DNA of 64,000 nucleotides. It comes from JABWBD01 sp040768665 (lineage in GTDB: Bacteria; Planctomycetota; Planctomycetia; Pirellulales; Thermoguttaceae). The notes under the pieces were generated by a model. It worked only from the letters and a program-made list of their open reading frames with translations. It was not told where the DNA came from and ran no database searches. The DNA lies in the NCBI GenBank assembly GCA_040768665.1, contig JAXGMN010000061.1, positions 1 through 64,000 on the forward strand, in the 5' to 3' direction. Every line of letters begins with the position of its first letter. The first letter of the stretch is position 1. The translations under genes and the position numbers were made by a program. Shown here piece after piece: positions 26,461 to 36,227 of this stretch.

Positions 26461-28059
26461 ATGCTTGAAGCTCTGTCCATCCTTTATCTTGCGGTGCCCT
26501 GGCTCATATTTGCCTGGGGTTGGCTTTGGTGGCCGTATGCTGCGGCCGTCTGGTCGATTCTGGCTGTCGCCATCGTTTTGAGCATCTCAAGGCCACGGCC
26601 GGCGAATGACTTGCCGCCGCCAACTCACCGTCGATGGGGAAACCCTGCGATCGTGGCCGCGTCGACACTTGTCCTATTGGGCCTTTCGGGCGTCGGCGGG
26701 CTTGGCAGCCAACACAGCGACTGGCAGAAACACAACGCGATCCTTCACGACCTTACCGTGCGGCCGTGGCCGGTCCACTATGACGGTGGGGCGAAGGACC
26801 CGCGTAACCGTTCACGGGGCGGTCGGGGACTGATCCCTTTTTCGGCCGGTGGAGACGTTTTGGCCGAAAAGACGCTGGCCGAAAAGATGGACCTGTCCCC
26901 TTCCTCCCCGTCCGGTGAACGGTTAAAGGATCCGCCGGACTGTCGTCTCACTTACTACCTGGCCTATTACTTGCCGGCCGCGGTCGCCGGACGTGCCTTC
27001 GGGCTGACGGCAGCCCACCTTTCGCTGGCTGCGTGGACGTACGCCGGACTGCTGATCACGGCGGCGTGGCTGTCGCTCTTGGTGGGAACCCGCTCCTGGT
27101 TGGTTTGGGGCGTCTGGTTTCTTCTCAGCGGAATGGATGCCCTAGGAATGCTCTTCCGACTCGGAGGCCCGCCTGTGGCCGTGGAATGGTGGGCCGGCGT
27201 CGCGCAGTATTCGGCAAACTGGACCTTGCTGGCATGCGTGCCACAGCACGCGCTGGGCGGCTGGATTGCCACGGCGGTGATCGTTAGCCGCGCCGAGCAC
27301 TCGTGGGACATGTCCCATGCCGGTTTTGTTGCCGCACTCACCGGGCTGTGGTCGCCGTTTGTCACGATCGGATTAGTGCCGATTGCGGTCACTCTCGCGT
27401 ACCGCGCCAGACTGCGTACCGCTCTCTCCTTCGCGAATCTTGTTGCGGCTCCCCTCGTTCTGTTCGTAGCCGTCACCTATCTCGCATCGGTCCCAATCGG
27501 CAGGCTTCCGAATCATTGGAACTTCGCCCACGGCGATTCGGGATGGTTCGCTGTAGCGCTGCCGGTATTCTGGGCGTTGGAATTCGGCACATACGCTCTC
27601 CTTCTAACTCCTTACCTCCGAGAGGCAACCGAGCGGCAACTTCCCGGAAGTCCTTGGAACCGTGCGTGGATGGCAACCTCCGTGACGGCTCTACTGCTCA
27701 TACCGCTCTACCGGGTCGGCCTGTATAACGATTTTGCGATGCGAGCATCCATTCCTGTGCTCTTCCTCTTCTGGGTCGTGCTGCTGCGGGTGGTATGGTG
27801 CGATGCTTTTCGCCGCAATCAATGGCAATCGGCCCTCCTGGTGGTTTGCCTCCTTGTCGGTGCGGCCTTGCCCTGCTACCGTCTGGTCAAGCAGATCGCT
27901 CGGGCCCAAGGATGCCTGCAGTACCACAGCGGTACGGCGCAGGCAAGCATTCCCGATCTGGATGCCAGGTTTCTGCCCCAATACCTTGGCCGCTCGGATG
28001 CCTTCTTCTATACGCACCTGGCACGGCCTTCACCGGCGGTCTGGAGGCGCGGGTTATGA
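26461..28059 (+). CDS. Polytopic membrane protein carrying an in-frame palindromic insertion
   Basis: The protein has 532 residues and about 11-13 predicted helices, with no recognised enzyme family. Its topology resembles large hypothetical polysaccharide or glycosyltransferase-like integral proteins of planctomycetes. Residues ~112-155 are replaced by a hydrophilic segment (RNRSRGGRGLIPFSAGG to SPSGERLK) encoded by palindromic element family 1, copy d. Removing the net 132 bp joins PVHYDGGAKD to PPDCRLTYYLAYYLPAAVAG smoothly. The 44-residue insertion lies in an extramembrane loop between helices. It overlaps the next gene's start codon (ATGA). Confidence 0.8.
   Translation: MLEALSILYLAVPWLIFAWGWLWWPYAAAVWSILAVAIVLSISRPRPANDLPPPTHRRWGNPAIVAASTLVLLGLSGVGGLGSQHSDWQKHNAILHDLTVRPWPVHYDGGAKDPRNRSRGGRGLIPFSAGGDVLAEKTLAEKMDLSPSSPSGERLKDPPDCRLTYYLAYYLPAAVAGRAFGLTAAHLSLAAWTYAGLLITAAWLSLLVGTRSWLVWGVWFLLSGMDALGMLFRLGGPPVAVEWWAGVAQYSANWTLLACVPQHALGGWIATAVIVSRAEHSWDMSHAGFVAALTGLWSPFVTIGLVPIAVTLAYRARLRTALSFANLVAAPLVLFVAVTYLASVPIGRLPNHWNFAHGDSGWFAVALPVFWALEFGTYALLLTPYLREATERQLPGSPWNRAWMATSVTALLLIPLYRVGLYNDFAMRASIPVLFLFWVVLLRVVWCDAFRRNQWQSALLVVCLLVGAALPCYRLVKQIARAQGCLQYHSGTAQASIPDLDARFLPQYLGRSDAFFYTHLARPSPAVWRRGL
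26795..26935. repeat. Palindromic element family 1, copy d, in-frame inside a gene
   Basis: The element spans 26804-26926 (GTAACCGTTCACGG ... CCGGTGAACGGTTAA). It is flanked by AGGACCCGC (26795-26803) and AGGATCCGC (26927-26935), a 9-bp direct repeat with one mismatch. Element plus one repeat is 132 bp, exactly 44 codons, so the reading frame is preserved and no stop is present in the frame used. Confidence 0.92.
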
Positions 28060-30059
28060 AGTCAGACCCCGGGTTGCGGACGGCGAAGGCTGCGTTTCTG
28101 GCCGCGATGGCAGGACTGGCCACGACGGCAGCGACGTACACCTACGGCAGCGGCAATCAGATTGAACAGTTGCCGATCGTGCTGCGATCGATCGAGCCGT
28201 CGTACTTGAGCCACGATTTCTTCGTAAACTCCGCCAGCGGCTTTGGTCCCCGGTTCTATTTCGCGGAGTTCATAGCCGCCGTGGCAGGCTCTCCGTCTCG
28301 CGTGCCGGCCGTGTACCTGGCCTTGACGGCCCTTTCGAACGTCGCAGTCTCGCTGGTGACTTTCTTTTTCGCCCGGGCGCTGTACGCAAAGTCGGACGAG
28401 GCTGGCCTGCTGGCATCCGCTGCCGTGATGAGCGTGACCACCTTTCCGCTGGGATTCTGCCCGGCCATCTACCACGCGAGCCTCGTGCCCGCTGCGCTCG
28501 GTTCGCCTTGGATCTTCGCAGGGATCTTTGCGAGCGTTCGCGGCCGACTGGTCCTTGGCTCGACGCTCTGTGGGATCGCGTCGATTTTTCATCCGCTGTT
28601 CGGGTTGGAGGCGGCACTTCTGTCGGTGGCGTGTTGTATGGTGACCGAACTGGCGACTGCGCGAGCCGTCCCGAAAAGACTCTGGGGGCCGTTGCTGCTC
28701 TCGATGCTCCTGATTGCCCTGTTCTCTGCGCTCTCGCTGATTCCCTACGCGTCGCAGCCGAGGATTTCGTCCGAGCATTTCGTTAGAATCCTTGCCGAGT
28801 TCAGGCATCCGCATCACTATGTACCGAGCACGTTTTCGCCCATGGAGTATCTGTCAGCATCGGCCTACCTCGGCGCATTGCTGATAGCCGGGATCTGGTG
28901 GCGAACGATGGCGGTCTCCACGCGGAAAGAGGCCGTGCGTCTGCTGGTACTTGGAGTTCTGATCCTGACGCTGTGCGTCGCAGGCTTTTTCTTCGTGGAA
29001 GTCGTGCCGCTGCGCATCTGGGTCACCGCGCAGCCGTTTCGTCTGCTGTACCTTCTGAAGTGGCTTGGCCTGGTTCTCATGGCCGGCATTATTGCCGACC
29101 GCTTTCACCGCGACCGGGACCAGGAGGCAGGACTGTTTCTCGTCGGTTTGTTGCATCCACTTGCGACGGGAATTGCGTTTCTGTCGCAATGGCTCCGGGC
29201 CGCCGCGCCACCGGGCCTGCGGTTCGCCCAGAGGATCCTGCAGCCGTCCACCGTCGTTTTCCTCAGTCTGGGCGCCCTGGTCGCGGTGGCCACGGAGCGG
29301 CACCTGTTCGCCGTGTTGCACCTCACAGTCGCTACCCTGATCTGTTTTCCAAGGAAGTACGTTGCTGCAGCAGTTCCGCTGGGAGCCGCCGCTATGTGGC
29401 TTGCCGCTGCCGTGTATTGGCAAGGCGACCTGCCGGACGACTTCCGATCGCACACGAGAGTGTTGAGGAGCCTGAGCCTGCAGATTGGACACCACGAACT
29501 GGGGGAGGACGGGGCGGAATTGGCGGGGTTCGCCCGGCGGCACACTCCGGCGGATAGCCTTTTTCTGACGCCGCCCAACTGGGGCCAATTTCGCCTGGTT
29601 GCAGACAGAGCCGTCGTCGTGGACTGGAAAGCGTTCCCGTTTCAGGACTCCGCGATGGCCGAGTGGTATCAGCGTTTGGCAAACTGCTATGGTCCGTTTC
29701 ATTCAGAGAAGAGTCTCCCGGCGGAAGCGGCGGAAATCCGGCGACGGTACCAACGGATCCGTGACGGGGAACTCGAAACACTCCACGACCTGTACGGAAT
29801 TTCTCATGCCGTGCTGCACAGCGGCACTCCGACCCGCTTTCCCACCCTCTTCGAGAACCGGGATTTCAAGCTCGTTAAAATCTCAGCGGATAGCCTTGTA
29901 GGGCCGATCGTCTCGACGAAACGGAGCCTCCCCATTACAATGCGGCTCTCGCGGTCCGATTTGCGGCAGTGCTCCTCTGTTCACCAAGAGCCTCGCCCTT
30001 CTCAGGGCGGGATCGGTTGGCTCCCTCCCCCGCGAGTGAACGGCTTATGCTATCCGTGA
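28056..30059 (+). CDS. Large polytopic membrane protein (DUF6798-like)
   Basis: The protein has 667 residues from ATG 28056, which overlaps the upstream stop. About 11 transmembrane segments are followed by a ~150-residue soluble C-terminal domain beginning SLFLTPPNWGQFRLVADRAV and containing WYQRLANCYGP. The N-terminal part (GSGNQIEQLPIVLRSIEPSY, then LSHDFFVNS) has the look of the DUF6798 group of planctomycete membrane proteins, in which an aromatic-rich lumenal loop precedes helices. The activity is unknown. Position with the flippase, ligase and previous protein suggests a role in envelope polysaccharide export or modification. Confidence 0.8.
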   Translation: MKSDPGLRTAKAAFLAAMAGLATTAATYTYGSGNQIEQLPIVLRSIEPSYLSHDFFVNSASGFGPRFYFAEFIAAVAGSPSRVPAVYLALTALSNVAVSLVTFFFARALYAKSDEAGLLASAAVMSVTTFPLGFCPAIYHASLVPAALGSPWIFAGIFASVRGRLVLGSTLCGIASIFHPLFGLEAALLSVACCMVTELATARAVPKRLWGPLLLSMLLIALFSALSLIPYASQPRISSEHFVRILAEFRHPHHYVPSTFSPMEYLSASAYLGALLIAGIWWRTMAVSTRKEAVRLLVLGVLILTLCVAGFFFVEVVPLRIWVTAQPFRLLYLLKWLGLVLMAGIIADRFHRDRDQEAGLFLVGLLHPLATGIAFLSQWLRAAAPPGLRFAQRILQPSTVVFLSLGALVAVATERHLFAVLHLTVATLICFPRKYVAAAVPLGAAAMWLAAAVYWQGDLPDDFRSHTRVLRSLSLQIGHHELGEDGAELAGFARRHTPADSLFLTPPNWGQFRLVADRAVVVDWKAFPFQDSAMAEWYQRLANCYGPFHSEKSLPAEAAEIRRRYQRIRDGELETLHDLYGISHAVLHSGTPTRFPTLFENRDFKLVKISADSLVGPIVSTKRSLPITMRLSRSDLRQCSSVHQEPRPSQGGIGWLPPPRVNGLCYP

Positions 30060-30131
30060 TTTCTTCCTTGCGTCGCACGCGTATGCCGCTCAACGGTCGT
30101 TCTTCCAAGTCGTCCCCGTATTTCTCCGATC

Positions 30132-31460
30132 ATGCCAATGAACCAGCCTACGACACGCAGAGTTGTGGTAACCGGAATGGGAGCGATCTCCCCCCTCGGA
30201 AACACCGTAGAATCGCTCTGGGATCACCTGGATTCCCAGCGAAGCGGTGTGAGGGCACTAACGATCGCGCCTCCCGACTCCCTGCCGTTGTCGTACGCGG
30301 CAGAAGCCCGCGACTTCCGAGGCGAGATTGAGGACTTCGGGCCGCTCGAAAAAGAGCAGAAGAAGGCGATACGCAAGGGGCTGAAGGTGATGTGCCGCGA
30401 GTGCCAGATGGGAGTCGCCGCGGCGCAGTTGGCCTTGGCTGATGCGAGGCTCACCGTCGGGAGGTTCGACCCAGTGCGTGCAGGAGTCGCCTATGGCAGC
30501 GATTACATGATCACGATGCCGGACGATTTCGGCGAGGCCGTTCAACGGTGCCTGGACGACTTCGGGGAATTTCAGTTTTCCCGCTGGGCCGGCCAGGGAC
30601 TTCCCAAGATGTCGCCTCTTTGGCTTCTGAAATACCTCCCCAACATGCCGGCCAGCCATATCGCGATCTACAACGATCTTCAGGGACCGAACAACTCGGC
30701 CACCCACCGCGAAGCATCGGCCGGACTGGCGGTGTCCCAGGCGATTCAATCCATTCGGCAGGGCCGCGCGGACATCATGCTGGTCGGAGCCACAGGGACG
30801 CGACTTCACCCGATGAAGATGGTCCATGCAATCCAGCAAGAGGAAATCGCTACGGGAAATGGGGATCCGCGACGGGCCAGCCGCCCTTTCGACCTGCACC
30901 GGCGAGGAATGGTGCTGGGCGAGGGTGCCGGAGCGATCATTCTCGAGGATTTGACGAACGCCCAGGCTCGCGGTGCTCGGATCTACGGCGAGGTGTTGGG
31001 CGCGGCATCGTCGTCGTCCACTGACCGCAACCGAATGGCTCAAAGAGAGCGAGCCCTGCAGAACGTCATTGGGGCGGTGCTCCGAAACTGCGAGTTCGCG
31101 TCCGACAAGGTCGGATCGATTCATGCTCACGGTTTAAGCACGCAGAGCGGTGATATTGAAGAAGCCAGGGCGATTTGCCACGTGTTTGGCGATCGAGCCC
31201 AGTCGCTTCACGTGACTGCCGCCAAGAGCTATTTCGGCAACCTGGGAGCGGGCGGGGGGCTGGTAGAGCTCGTTGCGGGCATTTTGTCGCTGGAAAAACG
31301 GAAGCTATTCCCCGTGCTCAATTATGACACGCCGGATCCCCAGTGCCCGGTACGAGCTGTTCAGAAATACCCGGTGGAACCAGGCAATAGCCTTATCAAG
31401 CTCAGCGTGACTCCCCAAGGGCAGGCGACGGCGGTTCTCGTATGTCGCTTCGAGGGGTGA
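30132..31460 (+). CDS. Ketosynthase-fold protein lacking the catalytic Cys (FabF/KAS II-like)
   Basis: The protein has 442 residues with a full thiolase-like fold. It begins RRVVVTGMGAISPLGNTVE and contains HGLSTQSGDIEEA, where the first active-site His is kept. The nucleophile region reads GPNNSATHREASAG, where canonical KAS has GPNxxxSTACATS, so the Cys is replaced by Glu at about residue 194. The second His region is AAKSYFGNLGAGGGLVEL, where KSMTGHLLGAAG would be expected, so that His is Asn. It therefore cannot act as a normal condensing enzyme. It resembles chain-length-factor-type partners of KAS heterodimers, which here would need a partner elsewhere. It follows the membrane cluster at ~72 bp spacing. 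Confidence 0.85.
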   Translation: MPMNQPTTRRVVVTGMGAISPLGNTVESLWDHLDSQRSGVRALTIAPPDSLPLSYAAEARDFRGEIEDFGPLEKEQKKAIRKGLKVMCRECQMGVAAAQLALADARLTVGRFDPVRAGVAYGSDYMITMPDDFGEAVQRCLDDFGEFQFSRWAGQGLPKMSPLWLLKYLPNMPASHIAIYNDLQGPNNSATHREASAGLAVSQAIQSIRQGRADIMLVGATGTRLHPMKMVHAIQQEEIATGNGDPRRASRPFDLHRRGMVLGEGAGAIILEDLTNAQARGARIYGEVLGAASSSSTDRNRMAQRERALQNVIGAVLRNCEFASDKVGSIHAHGLSTQSGDIEEARAICHVFGDRAQSLHVTAAKSYFGNLGAGGGLVELVAGILSLEKRKLFPVLNYDTPDPQCPVRAVQKYPVEPGNSLIKLSVTPQGQATAVLVCRFEG

Positions 31461-31751
31461 GGCGGCGAACCGCAGATTCGGCGGCTCACACCCCCTGATA
31501 TGGGTTATCTCCAATGTTGCCTCACCTTGACACCGCGCCAGTCGGGCGGTATCTTTACCAGATTACGTAGCCCGCTAAGTTGCGGTCTTGCCACGGTTTC
31601 CGGCTTCTTCGCCGTATTTTTCTGCTGCACGGAGAAGCAAGGGGATAGCGTATTGTCTTGATTTTGTCGTGGTGCGGCGAGTGCCGTGCTGGTAGTGTCG
31701 GAGTATAGAACCAAGGACGCCTGCCGTCCCCGAGTGGGGAAGTGAACCTCG
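31461..31751. promoter_or_regulatory. Leader upstream of nusA
   Basis: About 290 bp with no gene, separating the ketosynthase-like protein from the translation cluster. Promoters of the nusA-infB cluster are expected here, but no convincing -35/-10 pair was identified by eye. Confidence 0.4.
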
Positions 31752-33101
31752 ATGAATCCCAGCGAAGTGTTGCGGATCGTTGACGCGATCCACCGCGACA
31801 AGAATATCGACAAGGAAATCGTCTTCGAAGGGATCGAAGCTGCGCTTGTGTCCGCGGCCAAGAAGCACTACGGAGAAGACGAGGAAATCGTCGTCCAGAT
31901 CAATCGGGACGACGGCTCTGTTTCCGGGACCCACAACGGGGCTCCTTTGGATCCGATGGAAATGGCCGAGCGAATTGGGGCTCAAACGGCCAAGCAAGTG
32001 ATGATCCAGAAGATTCGTGAAGCAGAGCGGGACGCCCTGTTCGACGAATACATGGAACTGAAAGACCAGTTGGTCACGGGTGTCGTTCAGCGGTACGAGG
32101 GCGGAACTGCCACCGTCACCCTACCGAACGCCGAAGCCATTCTGCCGAAGAGCGAACAAATCCCGGGAGAAAGCCACCACACCAATGAACGGGTCCGGGC
32201 GACGGTCTGCGACGTTCGCAAGCAGGGCTCGAAGGTCAAGATCGTTCTGAGCCGCACGCGGGTGCACTTGGTGGAAAGGCTGTTCGAGCAGGAGATTCCG
32301 GAAATCTCCGACGGAGTGATTGAAATCAAGGCCATGGCTCGCGAGCCAGGATACCGTACCAAGGTGGCGGTCAACAGCACTGACCAGCGAGTCGACTGCG
32401 TGGGAGCGTGCGTCGGCGTCCGCGGAAATCGAATCAAGAACATCGTCGACGAGCTCGGCGGTGAACGGATCGATATTGTCCGCTGGAGTGACGATATGCA
32501 GGTGTTGATCCCCAACGGCCTGCAGCCCGCGGAGGTCGACGAAGTGATTCTCTGCCGGATGCTTGGCCGCGCCATCGTGCTGGTTCGCGAGGATCAGTTG
32601 TCCTTGGCGATCGGCCGCAGGGGGCAAAATGTCCGTCTCGCCAGTAAACTGTGCGGCTGGGACATCGAGATCATGACCCGCGACGAACTGGAAGAACAGC
32701 TCGAGCAGGCCGTGGTGGGCTTTGGTTCGCTCGACGGAATGACGGACGAACTTGCCGAGAGGCTGGTAGGAGAAGGCTTCCTGTCTTACGACGATTTGTC
32801 GGTAATCGAGCCGGAAGACCTGATGGAAATGGGCGAATTGACGCAAGAGCAGGCCGATCACATCATTGCACAAGCCGAGCAGAAAGCCGAGGAGGCGGAG
32901 CAAAAGGCGGCCCAGGAACGGCGTCGGCAGCGCGAAGAGCAGCGGTTGGCCGCCGCTGAGGCAGAGGCAGCATCCAGCGGCGGCGACGGTCAAGTGAATT
33001 CGGCGGCAGGCGAAACGGAGGAGGAATCGGACGGAGAGGCATCGTCCTCGAGTGATGAGGTGGAATTGTCGAGCGATGAGAGTCCGACGGAGCCGCAGTA
33101 G
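31752..33101 (+). CDS. nusA: Transcription elongation/termination factor NusA
   Basis: NusA binds RNA polymerase and RNA to modulate pausing and termination. The protein has 449 residues. An N-terminal domain (MNPSEVLRIVDAIHRDKNID) is followed by an S1-like part (TGVVQRYEGGTATVTLPNAE) and two KH regions with GVRGNRIKNI and AIGRRGQNVRLASKL. A C-terminal helix-hairpin-helix region (MTDELAERLVGEGFLSYDDL) follows, then an acidic, Ser-rich low-complexity tail of about 70 residues. The long acidic end is unusual relative to E. coli. It heads the nusA-infB-rbfA cluster. No rimP precedes it. Confidence 0.96.
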   Translation: MNPSEVLRIVDAIHRDKNIDKEIVFEGIEAALVSAAKKHYGEDEEIVVQINRDDGSVSGTHNGAPLDPMEMAERIGAQTAKQVMIQKIREAERDALFDEYMELKDQLVTGVVQRYEGGTATVTLPNAEAILPKSEQIPGESHHTNERVRATVCDVRKQGSKVKIVLSRTRVHLVERLFEQEIPEISDGVIEIKAMAREPGYRTKVAVNSTDQRVDCVGACVGVRGNRIKNIVDELGGERIDIVRWSDDMQVLIPNGLQPAEVDEVILCRMLGRAIVLVREDQLSLAIGRRGQNVRLASKLCGWDIEIMTRDELEEQLEQAVVGFGSLDGMTDELAERLVGEGFLSYDDLSVIEPEDLMEMGELTQEQADHIIAQAEQKAEEAEQKAAQERRRQREEQRLAAAEAEAASSGGDGQVNSAAGETEEESDGEASSSSDEVELSSDESPTEPQ

Positions 33102-33314
33102 GGCGACCGCTGTGGGAGCCCCCGCGCCAAGCGGCGTCAACGAACGGACAAGCGTACCGCGATCATGGAGGATCTTGGCTGCGTAATAAGTGGGTAAGCC
33201 TTCCCGGAATCGGCGGGGGAGGCAACCAGAACAAGGAGAATGTGCCGATGGCATGATTCGGAGCTTTAACGTGGACCGCTCGCATTGGCGGCTGGTTCGA
33301 GGGAGACAACGGCG

Positions 33315-36164
33315 TTGGCAGTTCGCATCTATTCTTTAGCGAAACAACTCAAGATCGACAGCAAAGCGCTCGTCGACATCTGCAATAAGCTGGGGATGAC
33401 CGGCAAGGGGTCTGCGCTGGCTAGTCTGTCGGACGACGAGGTCGCGCAAATCAAGGCAGCTCTCAGTGGCCCCAAATCCAGCTTGGCGGGGGCCCCGACG
33501 GGAGAACGGGTCGAGTCCGCCGCGGGTGGGCGAGGGGAAACATCTGCGATCCGTCGCGAGGACTATATTCCTGCGGCCGGCGGTCCCAAGAAGGTCCCGG
33601 TGCTTGGCAGAAAGTCTGCCGCGAAATCCGCCCCGGCAGCAGAAACCCCGCCTGCAGCGCCTGAATTAGAGCCTGAAGTGGCGCCGATTGCTCCGGAACC
33701 AGAGGTCCGGTCGCACGAAGAAGAGAAGCAAGCGGAGACCGTCGAAGCCAGGGAGGGCGTCGAGCCTGAACAGGCTCGGGGGCCGGCTATCCCGCCCGAA
33801 TTCAAGCAGCCACGCGAGATCCGCGAGATTCGCCCCGTTCGCGAGATTAAAGAGCTTCGCAGCAGCAGGGCAGCCAAAGAAACGAAGGATGCCAAGGAAA
33901 GGGAGAAAAGCAGTCCTGCGATCAAGCTCGCCCCGATGCCCTCGGCTCCCCCGCCGCCGGCAGCCGCAAAGCCTGCGGAACCCGCGCCTCAGAAACCCGA
34001 CATCAAGTTGCCGCCCGATGCAATCCGCGCGTCCAAAGCGGGCGGTAAACCCCTTTCCGAGCATCTCCGCAAACAGGAGGAAAAGAAGCGCGAGCGGCAG
34101 GCGGCCGGCAAGAAGGCCGGCCCGAAAGAGAAGGATCGCGAGACTCGCGAAGTGCCGGGTGAGTCTGGTGTTGCCACGCCGGGCAAGGAACGAGGTCGCC
34201 GCGGCAAGGCGGTACGAGCCGATGGCGATGAAGAGTCCGAGGTCACGCTCGGCGGTCGCGAACAGCGGCAACTCAAGCGGAAGCGAAGCGCCACCACGCG
34301 TCGCCGCGACGATGCGGAAGAGGAAGAACGTTCGACGCCGCGGCAGACGCGGCGATTCAAGCGAATCGGTACGAATACTGCGGCCCCGCGAAAGAGCAAT
34401 GTCGTGGTACATCTGCCCTGTACGGTGAAGTCTTTTTCCGAGGCTCTGGGGATCCCGGCCCAGCAGGTGCTCGGCAGGCTGCTGGCTCTCGGCACGGTCA
34501 GCAGTATCAACTCCAGTCTCGACACCGAAACGGCGGAGCTTCTGGCGGCCGAATTGGGAGTGGAGGTCGATTTCCGCCATGAGGTTTCGCTGGAAGAAAA
34601 GCTGGTGGCCAACATGGCGCGCGAGGATGATCCCGCGTCGTTGGAGCCTCGTGCGCCGATCATCACTTTCCTCGGCCACGTGGACCACGGGAAAACGTCC
34701 CTTCTCGACAAGGTTCTCGGAATCGACGTCGTTTCCAGCGAGAAAGGCGGGATCACGCAGCACATTCGGGCGTACCGGATTGAATGGAACGGACGCTCCA
34801 TCGCGTTCGTCGATACGCCCGGGCACGAGGCGTTCACGGCCATGCGGGCTCGGGGCGCGAACTGCACCGACATCGCGGTCCTTGTGGTTGCCGCCGACGA
34901 CGGGATCATGCCGCAGACCGAGGAAGCGATCAGCCATGCCCGGGCCGCCGGCGTTCCCATCGTCGTGGCGATGAACAAGATCGATTTGCCGGGCGCGAAT
35001 CCCGAACGCGTCATGCAGCAGTTGGCGGCCAACGAACTGCTGCCCAGTGAATGGGGGGGCGAGACGGAGGTGGTTCGCACCAGCGCCGTCACGGGAGACG
35101 GCGTTGACGAACTGATGGAGACGCTTCTTACGGTCGCCGAACTCCGTGAGTACACGGCGAATCCCGGCCGCGCCGCCACCGGAATCTGCTTGGAATCGGA
35201 AGTCCAGCAAGGGCGGGGCGTGGTCGCCAAGATCCTGGTGCAAAAGGGAAAATTGAAGATCGGCGACGTGATCGTCTGCGGTGCGGCTCACGGCCGGGTC
35301 AAGGCGATGTACAATACGCTCAATCCGTACAAGAAGCACAAAGAAGCGGGGCCGTCGACGCCGGTGAACCTGACCGGTCTGGACGTCGCTCCCGCCGCCG
35401 GCGATCGCTTCTACGTGCTGGACGACATTAGCGAAGCCCGTCAGATTGCGGAGATACGGGCCGCGCAGAACCGCCGGCTGGAGCTAACGGACACGCGAAC
35501 TCACGTCACGCTGGAGAACCTCTTCGAACGACTCGGGCAGCGCGACGAAGTACAGACGCTGAATATCATCCTGCGGGCCGACGTTCGCGGGTCCATCGAG
35601 GCAATCCGCAAGGAACTGACGAAACTCGAGCATCCCGAAGTCCAGATCAAGGTCTTGCAGGCGACCGTGGGCGGGATCACCGAAGCGGACGTGCACCTGG
35701 CGGACGCCTCGGACGCGATCATTGTCGGATTCAACGTCGTGCCGGACGAAGGGGCGAGGGGCCTGGCGGAACGGACCGGCGTACAGATTCGCCGTTACGA
35801 TATCATCTACCAGGTCACCGAAGACGTCAAAGCGGCATTGGAAGGCATGCTCCGTCCGGAGCGGCGCGAATCCGAATTGGGGCGAGCTCTGGTGCAGCGG
35901 ACGTTCCATATCAGCCGCCTTGGGACCGTCGCCGGCTGCCGCGTGCTGTCGGGACATATCCTTCGAGACTCGAGGGTTCGAGTAATCCGCGAGAACCGCG
36001 TGATTGGCGACTATCCTCTGGACTCGCTGAAGCGCGAGAAGGATGATGCCCGCGAGGTTCGCGAAGGTCTCGAATGCGGTATGAAACTCAGTGGATTCAA
36101 CGATCTGAAAGAGGGGGATATTCTCGAGGCCTACAAGATCGAAGAAGTCGCTCGTACCTTTTGA
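33315..36164 (+). CDS. infB: Translation initiation factor IF-2
   Basis: IF-2 is the GTPase that places initiator tRNA on the 30S subunit. The protein has 949 residues from TTG 33315 (AVRIYSLAKQLKID), preceded by GAGGGAGA; the frame is open further back to 33285. The IF2_N domain is at the start (IDSKALVDICNKLGMTGKGS). A ~280-residue Lys/Glu/Pro/Ala-rich disordered linker follows. The GTPase domain has GHVDHGKTSLLDKV (G1, ~residue 454), DTPGHEAF (G3) and NKIDLPG (G4). Domains II-IV follow. It is cytoplasmic and next to nusA and rbfA, as in many bacteria. Confidence 0.96.
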   Translation: MAVRIYSLAKQLKIDSKALVDICNKLGMTGKGSALASLSDDEVAQIKAALSGPKSSLAGAPTGERVESAAGGRGETSAIRREDYIPAAGGPKKVPVLGRKSAAKSAPAAETPPAAPELEPEVAPIAPEPEVRSHEEEKQAETVEAREGVEPEQARGPAIPPEFKQPREIREIRPVREIKELRSSRAAKETKDAKEREKSSPAIKLAPMPSAPPPPAAAKPAEPAPQKPDIKLPPDAIRASKAGGKPLSEHLRKQEEKKRERQAAGKKAGPKEKDRETREVPGESGVATPGKERGRRGKAVRADGDEESEVTLGGREQRQLKRKRSATTRRRDDAEEEERSTPRQTRRFKRIGTNTAAPRKSNVVVHLPCTVKSFSEALGIPAQQVLGRLLALGTVSSINSSLDTETAELLAAELGVEVDFRHEVSLEEKLVANMAREDDPASLEPRAPIITFLGHVDHGKTSLLDKVLGIDVVSSEKGGITQHIRAYRIEWNGRSIAFVDTPGHEAFTAMRARGANCTDIAVLVVAADDGIMPQTEEAISHARAAGVPIVVAMNKIDLPGANPERVMQQLAANELLPSEWGGETEVVRTSAVTGDGVDELMETLLTVAELREYTANPGRAATGICLESEVQQGRGVVAKILVQKGKLKIGDVIVCGAAHGRVKAMYNTLNPYKKHKEAGPSTPVNLTGLDVAPAAGDRFYVLDDISEARQIAEIRAAQNRRLELTDTRTHVTLENLFERLGQRDEVQTLNIILRADVRGSIEAIRKELTKLEHPEVQIKVLQATVGGITEADVHLADASDAIIVGFNVVPDEGARGLAERTGVQIRRYDIIYQVTEDVKAALEGMLRPERRESELGRALVQRTFHISRLGTVAGCRVLSGHILRDSRVRVIRENRVIGDYPLDSLKREKDDAREVREGLECGMKLSGFNDLKEGDILEAYKIEEVARTF

Positions 36165-36227
36165 TTGATCGGTCCACGCCCATACGTTTTGATCGATCGG
36201 TCCAATCGCCAGGAAAGCCGGTGTTCG

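Noticed and set aside
30711..30713. Reading the ketosynthase as a normal FabF
   Set aside because: The Cys and second His expected at the active site are absent in the aligned positions.
33666..35339. Long minus-strand open frame (557 codons) across infB
   Set aside because: It is antisense to the IF-2 GTPase domain and has no recognisable protein features.
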